A stretch of 64,000 nucleotides of DNA, taken from assembly GCA_964473865.1 (NCBI GenBank), contig CAYYQN010000005.1:1-64000 (forward strand). The letters are read 5' to 3'. Both the position numbers and the translations under genes were made by a program. Positions 18,001 through 26,033 of this stretch are shown here, one piece after another. The DNA comes from CAIMUX01 sp964473865. GTDB lineage: Bacteria > Eisenbacteria > RBG-16-71-46 > CAIMUX01. The notes under the pieces were generated by a model. The model saw only the letters and a list, made by a program, of their open reading frames with translations, made no database searches and had not been told where the DNA came from. Position 1 is the first letter of the stretch, and the number at the start of each line of letters is the position of its first letter.

Positions 18001-20120
18001 TGTCCGGCGACGTCCGCGGGCTGCGGATCCACACCCGGTTGCTCGCTCCGGGGGCGGAGGTCCCCCTCGGGGAAGCCGTGACGGTGATCGTGACCCCGGC
18101 CCCCGAGGTCCGGATCGAAGGCGGCGTTCTCTTTCATCGCTCCGCGGGCGCGGCAACGGAGTTCGCGGACAGCGTGACGCTGGGGCGATCCGCCGACGAC
18201 TGGATTGCGGTCATCCCGGGCTCGGCGATCCGGGAGACCGGGCTGGAGTACTACATTCGGGTGAACAACAGCGGCGTGGCGGCCGCCGATCCTTCGGACG
18301 CGCCCGCGCGCTTCTTCACCCAGGCGGTCAGCCTGCCCAGCCTGATCTCCTCCAGCCCAAAGCCGAACTCGACCGCCGGCTTCCTCGAAGGCCGGCCGAT
18401 TCTGGTGGAGGTGTCCCTCCCGCAGGGCGCGGCCTTCACGGCCGGGACGCTCCACTATCGCCTCGGTGGAGAGCGGGAGTACCGCGCGACCCCGCTGCTC
18501 GCCGGCACCGGCTCCCCGGCTTCCACGATCCCCGATTCCTGCGTGACGGCGCGGGGAGTCGAGTACTGGATCGAGGCCGCCACGCTGACCCGCACCCTGA
18601 CCGATCCGCCCGTTCAGGCACCCGAGCATCCGCGGGCCGTCACGATCACGGTCCCCGACCTGCCGGAACCCGGTCCGCACCCGGGCCGCGCCTACCGGAT
18701 GGCCTCGATCCCGCTGCGCTTCGGTGAGGACTTCACCGGCACGATCGTGCCGCTGCTCTCCGATCAGGCGGAGTTCGGGCCGTACGATGTGACACGCTGG
18801 CGCGCATTCCGATTCGACTCGGACGGCGGCCTCTACCGGGAAGTATCCGATCCCGGCGCCGCGGCGTGGTTCCGCCCGGCCCCGGGCGCAGGGTTCTGGC
18901 TGATCGCCCGCGACGAGAACCGGATCACGACGGCTCCGGTCCCCGGTTTCTCGGTTCCGACCGACTCGGCAGCCGCCATCCGGCTGCGGCCGGGATGGAA
19001 CCAGGTGGGGCACCCGTATCTCTTTCCGGTCGCGTGGGAGGAGACCGCGATCGGCGGAGTCGGATCGGTTCTGGATCACGCCGACCAGATCGAGCCGCCG
19101 GTGGCCTGGTCTCCCGACGCCGGGTATCGCCTCGACGTGGAGCTCCTGCAGCCGTTCGAGGGCTACTGGGTGAAGAACCTGACCGGATCCGACCTCATCT
19201 GGCAGATCCCGGCGCGCGAGGCTCTCGCAAGGAAGGCCCCGCCGGCCGCGGACGCCGCCCCGGAGCCCGGAGCCGCCGCCGGCGGCGACGGAAGCTGGAG
19301 CATCCGCTTGATTGCCTCCGCCGGCGGCGCCCTGGATGCGGACAACTGGGTCGGAGCGCGGCCGGGCGCCGACGCCTGCTGGGATGCCGCGGATCGATCC
19401 GATCCTCCCCTGCCCCCGGGGCGGGTCATGACATTGCGGTTCCCCCGGCCCGACTGGCCGACGCATCCCGGATGGTATGGGTCCGACATCCGCGCGTGCA
19501 ACGCGCCGGGATCCGCCCCGGGGATGCCGGCGAACCTGGACCTCGCCGAGGGATGGGGCGAGACCTGGCCCTTCGACCTCGTTCTCCAGGACCCGGCCGC
19601 TCCGCACCTGGAAGCGGTGATGCTCACACTCGTCCGCGCCGGCGAGCTGCCGTCCGGAGCGACTCTCTGCCTTGTCGATCGCGAGCAGGGAACGACAAGC
19701 ACGCCGGAGTGGAACCGGCCGATCGAAGTGGCGGTCCGGACCGTTCGGGGTGAGCCTTGGCCGGACGGAGCCCGATTCTCGCTCCTGGTCGGCGATGCCT
19801 CCTATCTGGAGCGAGAGACGCCGGCGGGCGGCGGCGCGCCGGCTCGGACGTTTCTCTCCGCGCCGTGGCCGAATCCGGCCAGCCGGGTGGCCCTCTGCGC
19901 GTACGGTCTGGCGCGCGCGGGAAGCGTCGATCTGGCCGTCTTCGATCCGGAGGGCTCCCGGGTCCGCCAGCTCGAGACCGGCTTCCGCCCGGCGGGGACT
20001 TACCGCGCGCTCTGGAACGGAATCGACGCGTCGGGCCGGCCGGCCGCGTCCGGAGTCTACTACCTTCGGCTGCAGGCGCCCGGAGCCAGCCTTTCGCGCG
20101 CCACCGTGTGGGTCCGCTGA
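15078..20120 (+). CDS. Giant secreted FG-GAP/VCBS repeat protein with FlgD-like domain
   Basis: 1680 aa from the ATG at 15078 (a GTG at 15063 is an alternative; neither has a strong ribosome site). An N-terminal signal region precedes 14 repeats of ~50 residues, each with the calcium-binding phrase GDVDGDGDLDLVCGN or a variant (about residues 50-745); this is the FG-GAP/VCBS propeller pattern. Residues about 870-985 are an HYDIN/DUF1573-like Ig domain (DTVSVALEIANAGNAVLSID, EGGIEIHSNDPVSPVKRIEV). Further beta-rich segments follow, then a C-terminal FlgD-like sorting domain (PWPNPASR, LAVFDPEGSRVRQL, GVYYLRLQ). It is probably a calcium-stabilised surface protein for adhesion or polymer binding. 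Confidence 0.88.
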   Translation: MPGWAGGSLVHSAVRRARLRPAWTICLVTCWFGLASPAAVRSSVYPAVPDWSSGPASIQGSLATGDVDRDGDLDLVCGNYNQSTGLFLNTGRVFAQTPAWSSDSLSTTESIALGDVDRDGDLDLVCGNLGRVSTLYRNEGAQLPTSPSWATAAPRSTKDVALADMDGDGDLDLVLANRGEACEWYENQAGSFAAEAAWTAGQIDSSSCLAIGDVDGDGSLDLVSGNVGRSARPLTLYRNGSRGLELTPSWASRQTWNARAVALGDVDGDGRLDLVCGTDDQGVALYRNDGGVFAPEPIWTAGSERFVESLALGDVDGDADLDLVVGRMDQGNALYLNTGDGFADLPDWRSPATDRTWSVVLADVNGDGALDLLCGNSQQSQTLYLNAGVVLAEAPSWISAPDGRFTDLALGDADGDGDPDIFAGNLDAGNALFANEAGRFAAAPTWRSGRIDRTLSVALDDIDGDRLPDLVCGNGHGASAYLNPAESFPDGPSWVLDTPDSTTAVALADIDGDGDPDLVCGTTGERGGQSKAYLNLGGTLATEPAWTSDRASYTWAIELQDVDNDSDPDLVLGNQNQSSTLYRNQAGIFTRDPVWSASAIAFTTSLDLGDLDGDGDPDLVCGNGLNSTTAYANDGATFSPDPVWSSAEAPLTQSVALGDVDGDGDLDLVCGNSGFVAGGRTTLYRNEGGRLSIVPVWRSAATAFTRSVALADLDEDGDLDLVCGNGKPFDPEGELTIHHGRRLPPFLGDPTAPTRQLPFTTAFLRRVRVEPGGLNQQRVSFRAIDIESDPVWILAEFQFEGDPSWLPVEGPAQPGRLGPLAASPAGIEHAFTWDVSRIPRDHRNVVLRLRAISPPQRVSAIRDVATYLRPAGHLSPIRAEIVTSSESIAFPTVTVGDTVSVALEIANAGNAVLSIDAVLLPSAAIVADASVPFAISPGAVDTLTFHFAPRTAKVPEGGIEIHSNDPVSPVKRIEVSGDVRGLRIHTRLLAPGAEVPLGEAVTVIVTPAPEVRIEGGVLFHRSAGAATEFADSVTLGRSADDWIAVIPGSAIRETGLEYYIRVNNSGVAAADPSDAPARFFTQAVSLPSLISSSPKPNSTAGFLEGRPILVEVSLPQGAAFTAGTLHYRLGGEREYRATPLLAGTGSPASTIPDSCVTARGVEYWIEAATLTRTLTDPPVQAPEHPRAVTITVPDLPEPGPHPGRAYRMASIPLRFGEDFTGTIVPLLSDQAEFGPYDVTRWRAFRFDSDGGLYREVSDPGAAAWFRPAPGAGFWLIARDENRITTAPVPGFSVPTDSAAAIRLRPGWNQVGHPYLFPVAWEETAIGGVGSVLDHADQIEPPVAWSPDAGYRLDVELLQPFEGYWVKNLTGSDLIWQIPAREALARKAPPAADAAPEPGAAAGGDGSWSIRLIASAGGALDADNWVGARPGADACWDAADRSDPPLPPGRVMTLRFPRPDWPTHPGWYGSDIRACNAPGSAPGMPANLDLAEGWGETWPFDLVLQDPAAPHLEAVMLTLVRAGELPSGATLCLVDREQGTTSTPEWNRPIEVAVRTVRGEPWPDGARFSLLVGDASYLERETPAGGGAPARTFLSAPWPNPASRVALCAYGLARAGSVDLAVFDPEGSRVRQLETGFRPAGTYRALWNGIDASGRPAASGVYYLRLQAPGASLSRATVWVR

Positions 20121-20131
20121 GGAGCCGGCCG

Positions 20132-22360
20132 GTGAACGAACCTCAACCGGAACGCCCGTTCCAACGGATCTCCCCGAATCCCTACATTGTGGGCAACCCG
20201 ATCCGGGACCGAGCGATGTTCTTCGGGCGCGAAGCCGAGTTTGAACTGGTCCACAAGAGGTTCGAGCACCAGACCCGGGGCGGGCTGATCGTCTTCTGCG
20301 GCGAGCGCCGGAGCGGGAAAACCTCAATTCTGTTCCAGATCCTCGACGGCCGACTGGGGTCGGAGTTCCTTCCGGTGCTCATCGACATGCAGTCGATGGC
20401 GATCGCGCACGAAGCCGACTTCCTCGAGAGGATCGCCGACGAGATTCGATCGGCGCTGGGGGACGCGGGCGCCAGGCTCCCGCGCCCCGCATTCGCCACG
20501 AGCGCAACTCCGGCCGCGGCCTTCCGGCGGTTCGTCGAGGAGGTCCTGTGCGCGTTTCCGGAACGCAAGCCGATCCTGCTCTTCGACGAGTACGAGCTTT
20601 TCGAAAACAAGATCGAGGCCGGAACCCTCCACGAAGAGGTGCTGGACACGCTCACCTCCCTGATGGAGAAACACCCGGTCTTTCTCGTCTTCACCGGTTC
20701 CCAGCATCTCGAGCAGAGGCGGCAACCCTACTGGAAAATCCTGCCCAAGTCGATCTACCGGACCATCAGCTATCTCCAGCCCCCGGACGCAGTGAACCTG
20801 ATCACCCAGCCGGTCGCCGGGAGGGTCGACTACGAACCCGGCGTGATCGAGAAGATCCTGCGGCTGACCGCCGGACAGCCCTTCTACACGCAGGCGATCT
20901 GTCAGAGCCTCGTCGACCTGCTCAACGACCGGCAGACGAGGCGCGCGACGGGCGCGCTGGTGGAATGCGTTGTCGAGGGGATCGTAGAGAATCCGTTCCC
21001 CCAGATGATCTTTCTCTGGGACGGCCTGACTCCCGACGAGAAGCTGGTGCTGTCTCTCCTGGCCGAAGCCCTGCCCGACGCGGAAGCCACGGCGGGTGCC
21101 GTGCGCGTCGTCGAGCGGATCCGGGAGGGGAAGTATCCGGCCTCGATCTCTCCCCCGAAGGTCGCCGCCGAGCTCGAGGGGCTGTTTCGGAAGGAGTTGC
21201 TGGAAAAGGACCAGGCGCTTCCCGCAGGCTACTCGTTCCGGATGGATCTCTGGCGCCGCTGGATCCTAAGAATGCACTCGGTGTGGCAGGTGGTGCGGGA
21301 AGAGCGCCTCGAGGAGGCGCCGCGGGGCCGCACCGGCTTCGGCCGCCTCCGCGTTCCTCGTGCGGCGCTCTACGCGCTGGGGGTGTTCGCACTCCTCGCG
21401 GCCGTCATGCTGATCGTCACCTGGAAGTCGATCTTCCCGCCGGTTCCTCCGGGCATCGCGGAACTGCCGTCCGAACCGAGCGGCATCGTTCGCATTGAGA
21501 CCGACCCACTCGGAGCGGTCATCGAACTCGACGGCGAATCCGCGGGGTTCTCCTCGCTGGAGAAGCGGCTACCGGCCGGAAGCCGGCCGCTGTTCCGGGT
21601 CACCGCGGCCGGATTCGCGGACAGCATCTTCGGTGTGGACGTCGAGGCGGATGGGGTCACCTACCTCAAGGTCCGGCTTCGACCGCGGCGGAACGCGGTG
21701 CGGGTGCGAACGACCCCGCCCGGGGCCGAGATTCTCGTCGACGGGCAGCCACGGGGCCAAAGCCCGCTCGAGGTCCCGGGCCTCTCTGTGCCGGACGCGC
21801 ACCGGATCGAGGCCCGGCTCCCGGACCACGATCCGGTCTCCCGCGATTTCAACGTCCAGGTCGATTCGGTGCTCGAGCTTCGCTTGGACCTCCGCACGCA
21901 AACCGGCAGCCTCGCCGTGCACACGGAGCCGCCGGGCGCCGAGATCCGGATCGACGGCCAGTCCCGCGGGATCTCGCCCTTCAGCCGATCGGATCTCCCG
22001 GTGGGGACCCATCGGGTTCGCGCCGTCCTGCGGGGTCACGTCGACGCCGAGACGACGGTGGTCGTGGGCTCGCAAGCGGTCGTCATCCAGCTCGCATTGA
22101 AGGAACATCCCCCGGGGCTCCTGATCCTGAAAGGCGATCGGCCGGCCCGGATGTTTCTGGACGGTGCTTCCGTCGCCGCCAACGTGCAGAACTCGGGCCC
22201 GCGGCCGGTCCGGCCCGGCGCCCACGAGGTCCAGATCGTCTTCGTATCCGGCGAGGTGCTCCAGGACACGCTGGAGGTCGCATCCGGCGAACGGGTCGTA
22301 TACGACTATTCCGCCCGCGCCGTCACGGAGCGATCGGCACAGGAGGCCCCCGCACCATGA
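20132..22360 (+). CDS. P-loop ATPase with transmembrane segment and PEGA repeats
   Basis: 742 aa, GTG at 20132 with GAGGAG upstream. Residues about 14-55 carry the NPYIVGNPI...MFFGREAE lead-in typical of STAND/AAA ATPases. Walker A is GERRSGKTS (about 57-65), Walker B ILLFDEYELFE, and the sensor-like segment FLVFTGSQ. A winged-helix-like region follows (to ~400), then one membrane helix at about 412-431. Four beta-sandwich PEGA-type units come next (TDPLGAVIELDGE, TTPPGAEILVDGQPRG, TEPPGAEIRIDGQSRG and a fourth, diverged). Topology predicts a cytoplasmic ATPase tethered to periplasmic PEGA domains. Its stop overlaps the start of the kinase-ATPase gene (ATGA), so the two are translated together. 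Confidence 0.87.
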   Translation: MNEPQPERPFQRISPNPYIVGNPIRDRAMFFGREAEFELVHKRFEHQTRGGLIVFCGERRSGKTSILFQILDGRLGSEFLPVLIDMQSMAIAHEADFLERIADEIRSALGDAGARLPRPAFATSATPAAAFRRFVEEVLCAFPERKPILLFDEYELFENKIEAGTLHEEVLDTLTSLMEKHPVFLVFTGSQHLEQRRQPYWKILPKSIYRTISYLQPPDAVNLITQPVAGRVDYEPGVIEKILRLTAGQPFYTQAICQSLVDLLNDRQTRRATGALVECVVEGIVENPFPQMIFLWDGLTPDEKLVLSLLAEALPDAEATAGAVRVVERIREGKYPASISPPKVAAELEGLFRKELLEKDQALPAGYSFRMDLWRRWILRMHSVWQVVREERLEEAPRGRTGFGRLRVPRAALYALGVFALLAAVMLIVTWKSIFPPVPPGIAELPSEPSGIVRIETDPLGAVIELDGESAGFSSLEKRLPAGSRPLFRVTAAGFADSIFGVDVEADGVTYLKVRLRPRRNAVRVRTTPPGAEILVDGQPRGQSPLEVPGLSVPDAHRIEARLPDHDPVSRDFNVQVDSVLELRLDLRTQTGSLAVHTEPPGAEIRIDGQSRGISPFSRSDLPVGTHRVRAVLRGHVDAETTVVVGSQAVVIQLALKEHPPGLLILKGDRPARMFLDGASVAANVQNSGPRPVRPGAHEVQIVFVSGEVLQDTLEVASGERVVYDYSARAVTERSAQEAPAP

Positions 22361-24297
22361 CCGATACCATCATCGACGGCGAATACCGGATCGAGTCCCA
22401 GATCGGGGAGGGCGCGTTCGGAGTCGTCTACCGCTGCCGGGAAATCCGGCTCGACCGGCCGGTCGCGGTCAAGATGCTCGGGCGGTCCGGCCTCGGCGAG
22501 CGGGAGCTGAGCCGCTTTCTCGCCGAGGCGCGCAATCTTGCAGCCTTGAACCACCCGAATGTCGTGCAGATCTACCGGCTGGGGTCCCACGAGGGGAATC
22601 CGTACCTCGTGATGGAGTTGCTGACCGGTTGCACGCTGCGCCAGCTTCTCCGAAACGAGCGCCTCCCGCTGACCCGGGGCCTGGAAATCGCCCGCTGCGT
22701 GGCCCGCGGCCTGGGCGCGATTCACGAGACCGGCATCGTGCACCGCGATCTCTCCACGAACAACGTGATGATCGATTCCTCCGACGGGGTGAAGATCCTG
22801 GACCTGGGCCTGGCCCGCGACATGTCCTCCCTGGCCACGATTTCCGCGGAGCATTTCCTCGCGGGCACCGTCCCCTACGTCGCGCCCGAGCAGATCCTGG
22901 GTGCAAGCCCGAGTCAGCGCTCGGATCTCTTTTCGTTCGGGGTCATACTCTACGAAGTGATCACCGGCCGGAACCCCTTTGCGGCCGATCACTTCATGTC
23001 TGCGCTGTACAACATCAGCAATCGTGATCCGGAGCCGATCGAGGCCTTCATGGAGAACGCTCCGCCCGCCTTGTCTCGGCTGGTGAACTCCTGCCTGGCG
23101 AAGATCCCCGAGGACCGGCCGGGTTCCGCGCGCGAGATCGAGAGCGCCCTGACCGCGATCCTGGCCGCCTCGGGCCTGGCCGATATCCGGTCGATCCCCC
23201 GTCCGAGCGAGCCCGCGATGCGCGGGTGCAGCGTGCGCAACCCCTACCTGAGCCGCGTCATGATCAAACAGCACGCGAGCTTCTACGGCCGAAGGCAGGA
23301 GGTGAAGCGGATCTACGCGCGCCTGGGCGCCACGCCGCCGGGTTCGGTTTCCGTGGTGGGCGATCGGAAGATTGGTAAGTCATCGCTCCTGAACTACGTC
23401 TACATGCGTCAGAACCGCGCGGAGTATCTGGAGCAGCCCGAAACGCTGGTCATGGTCTTCATCGACCTCCAGGAGCAGCGCGAGATCACGATCGACGGGT
23501 TCGTGCGCCAACTGGTAGGCATGGCGGAATTCGAGCTGCGCGGCCGCCTCGAGGTCTCGGACTGCCGGCCGGATCTCGAGGGGGTCAAGGATCTGGTCCA
23601 GAGGCTGGATCGCGCCGGCTACCGGCTCGCGATCCTTTTGGACGAGTTCGAGGCGGTCACGCGCAATGCCCGGTTCGACCCGCAGTTCTTCTCGTTCCTG
23701 AGATACCTGGCCAACCACTACAACGTGGCGTACGTCACTTCGTCGGCCCGGGACCTGCAAGTGCTCTGCCACACCAAGGAAGTCTCCGACTCCCCGTTCT
23801 TCAACATCTTCTCGACGCTGCGTCTGACCGCCTTCCGGCTGGAGGAGGCGCGCGAGCTGATCCGGGAGCCATCGGCGCGCGTGGGAAAGCCGCTCGTCGC
23901 GTGGTCCGACGCGATTCTGGACCTGTCGGGGCTCCTGCCCCTCTACTGCCAAATGGCCTGCTCGCACGCCATCGAGCAGCTCGACGAGAGCTCGGGTAGC
24001 GCGCTCGACCTTGACGACCTGCGTCGCCGATTCCTGGAAGAGGCCGAGCCGCACTTCCGCTCCGTATGGGAGAGCTTCAGCGACGATGAGCAGGTTGGGG
24101 CGCGACGGGTTGCGAGCGGCCGGAGCCTGCCGCCATCGCTTCGCCACGTGGTCGAGGGTCTCGCCCGGCGGGGCTATGTCACCGGCGAAGAGAATGCCCC
24201 GGTTCTGTTCTCCTCGTGCTTCGCGCAGTTCGTCCGCAGCCGGGAGGGGGCCGAGGCCAGGCCCGGGTTCCTGCGCCGGCTGCTCGGGAAGGGGTGA
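22357..24297 (+). CDS. Ser/Thr protein kinase fused to P-loop ATPase
   Basis: 646 aa, ATG at 22357 overlapping the previous stop by four bases. Residues 1-270 are a Hanks-type kinase: glycine loop IGEGAFGVVY, K39 in VAVK, catalytic loop HRDLSTNN (about 129-136), DLG in place of DFG, and a PYVAPEQ activation segment. Residues about 285-580 are a P-loop ATPase with the same lead-in as the upstream protein (NPYLSRVMIKQHASFYGRRQE), Walker A GDRKIGKSS and Walker B LAILLDEFE. There is no membrane helix. The two ATPase modules look paralogous. The arrangement suggests that ATPase state at the envelope is coupled to phosphorylation; targets are unknown. Confidence 0.9.
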   Translation: MTDTIIDGEYRIESQIGEGAFGVVYRCREIRLDRPVAVKMLGRSGLGERELSRFLAEARNLAALNHPNVVQIYRLGSHEGNPYLVMELLTGCTLRQLLRNERLPLTRGLEIARCVARGLGAIHETGIVHRDLSTNNVMIDSSDGVKILDLGLARDMSSLATISAEHFLAGTVPYVAPEQILGASPSQRSDLFSFGVILYEVITGRNPFAADHFMSALYNISNRDPEPIEAFMENAPPALSRLVNSCLAKIPEDRPGSAREIESALTAILAASGLADIRSIPRPSEPAMRGCSVRNPYLSRVMIKQHASFYGRRQEVKRIYARLGATPPGSVSVVGDRKIGKSSLLNYVYMRQNRAEYLEQPETLVMVFIDLQEQREITIDGFVRQLVGMAEFELRGRLEVSDCRPDLEGVKDLVQRLDRAGYRLAILLDEFEAVTRNARFDPQFFSFLRYLANHYNVAYVTSSARDLQVLCHTKEVSDSPFFNIFSTLRLTAFRLEEARELIREPSARVGKPLVAWSDAILDLSGLLPLYCQMACSHAIEQLDESSGSALDLDDLRRRFLEEAEPHFRSVWESFSDDEQVGARRVASGRSLPPSLRHVVEGLARRGYVTGEENAPVLFSSCFAQFVRSREGAEARPGFLRRLLGKG

Positions 24298-24401
24298 CGG
24301 CGGACGGAGCCCGCCCGGTCAGAGGTCGCTGGGGCGCGCCCGGCCGTTGCGCCCGGGCTTTCCTCCGCCGCGGCGAGGGTCGAGGTCGCTCCCTCGGGTG
24401 C

Positions 24402-25208
24402 CTACCGGGGCGGCGCCGGGGGACCGGGCAGCGGCTCCGGCGTTCCTCCGTTTTTCTCGTCCCCGAAGAGCACCAGGTATCCGGTGAAGGCCGCCGCGAC
24501 GCTGCCGGCACGAAGCGCGTACCATGCGAAACCTCTCGACTTGCGAAGCGCGAGCGACAGCTCCAGAGTCGAGTTCGGAGAGATGGTCACCGGTTCCAGG
24601 CGGGTCCGGTAGCCGGGTCGTGTCACCCGAATCGTCTTGGCGCCCCGGGGCAGGTCCCGCGCTTCGAGTGGACAGCGATCGCACGGCGCGCGCAGCGTGT
24701 CGCGCCCGACCACCACGACGGCATCCGGCGGCTCGAGCCGGACAATGCGGAGATCGCCGAATCGCTCTGCCCGCACGCTGTCGAAGAGCGCAACCATCTC
24801 CGGCGGGAAGTCCTCCCGGGGAATGGGCCGGAGGCGGTGGAGCCGCGGAAGCGCGAGACACTCCTCCATGGTCTGCCGCGCCTGGCGATACCACAATTCG
24901 GCGGTGGCACGGCCGTGCGGCTGATCTTTGTAGGTGTTCCCGCGCTGGACGTGGGTATTGATCAGCGCCAGATAGGTCTGGCCCAGCCGGTCGTCGGACA
25001 GGCTGGAGTCGCGGGTTGCCGCGCCCAGGATCTCCGTGGCGCGATCGTAGTCCCCGTCCTTCAGACACCGGCGGGCCTCGACCAGCGGATCACCGGCCGG
25101 AATAGGCGTCTGCGCCGGAACCGGATGAGAGGATCCGAGGGCAACGCCCAGGACCAGGAGCGAGATCCCCACCGAGGCCGGTGCTTTTCGCGCCCCGCGT
25201 CGCGTCAT
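24402..25208 (-). CDS. Secreted PEGA-domain protein
   Basis: 268 aa from the ATG at 25208, within a much longer open frame. A signal peptide is followed by a helical region (about 40-140) with a TPR-like phrase (ARRCLKDGDYDRATEIL). Residues about 150-230 are a PEGA-like unit (IVRLEPPDAVVVVGRDTLRAPC, GAKTIRVTRPGYRTRLEPVT). A hydrophobic helix follows (about 232-252), and a proline-rich tail (PEPLPGPPAPPR). It converges on the kinase-ATPase gene and shares the PEGA theme with it, so a role in the same envelope system is plausible but unproven. Confidence 0.75.
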   Translation of the reverse strand: MTRRGARKAPASVGISLLVLGVALGSSHPVPAQTPIPAGDPLVEARRCLKDGDYDRATEILGAATRDSSLSDDRLGQTYLALINTHVQRGNTYKDQPHGRATAELWYRQARQTMEECLALPRLHRLRPIPREDFPPEMVALFDSVRAERFGDLRIVRLEPPDAVVVVGRDTLRAPCDRCPLEARDLPRGAKTIRVTRPGYRTRLEPVTISPNSTLELSLALRKSRGFAWYALRAGSVAAAFTGYLVLFGDEKNGGTPEPLPGPPAPPR

Positions 25209-26033
25209 GCCTGGAACTCCGCGCAAAAAACCGCAGGCCCTCGCACCATCCGCCGGCGAACGCCCGGTGTCCTGCCGGCCGGGGCGATCATGATCCTTCG
25301 CCAACAGGGCGACAAGGGACCTTTGGCCGCAGGAACGGGGCTCCCCGAGGCGGGCCCGCCGGCCTGCGGGAGGACGCCGGGTTCCCGCTCCGCAAGCCGG
25401 GCAGCCGGTGGCTGAGTCCCTGCCTCGCGTCTTGACCCGCGCCGGCGCCCCCGCACGGTTCCGGCCCCGGGCCGCCCGGGCCTGCGTGCCACGCGGCCGA
25501 CTCCGGGAGGTCGAGGCGCTGCGCGTGGCGCGCGGCTGCCCATCTCCGGCACAGGGATGGCCATGCCTGCGCGGTGGTTGGCCCGATTTCCGCCGTGACG
25601 TACGCACGCGGGCAGACCCGGTGTCCGCAGTCGTGCTGTCGCCTGCATCCATGGACACGGACCATGTCTGCGGTGCGGATGCGGCACCTGTCCGTAGACG
25701 CGGTCCGCCTCCGCACATCGTTCGTGGGTCTCCCACGCGTGACCAAGCCGTGTCACCCGCCTGGAGCCGGCCCGCTGCCCCGAGGGCACGGCAACGCCGG
25801 TCGGCTGCGGTCCCGGGGAGACGTGGCGAGGGTCGGTGCTGCGGCCCCGGAGACCTTGCGCAGGTGCAAACCCGGGCCCACCGGTCGTATGATGGGCCTG
25901 TGCCAGATCAGCAAAGGCTTCCGGTTCCCACAAAGAGAGACCGTGCACCGCGGCCGCAAGGCCGGGCTGCAGCGCACCGAGGCCCGCAGCGAAGGTCTCG
26001 TTCCCATCATGCCGCCTACCGGCTGGAGGCACG
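25209..26033. other. Long intergenic region with repeat copy C
   Basis: 825 bases between the PEGA gene (minus) and the hydrolase gene (plus). Copy C of the dispersed repeat occupies about 25231-25310. Open frames exist on both strands but are Arg/Pro-rich, match nothing I recognise and have no ribosome sites. I see no RNA gene. Confidence 0.5.
25231..25310 (+). repeat. Dispersed intergenic repeat, copy C
   Basis: The most diverged of the three copies. It keeps CCGCAGGCC, CCATCCGCCGGCGAACGC, CGGTGTCCTGCCGG and GCGATCATGATCC in the same order and spacing as copies A and B. The right arm of the hairpin is weakened. Confidence 0.6.

Noticed and set aside
16863..20327. A 1154-codon minus-strand open frame.
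   Set aside because: It is antisense to the FG-GAP protein gene. Long antisense frames are expected here; no recognisable domain and no start signal.
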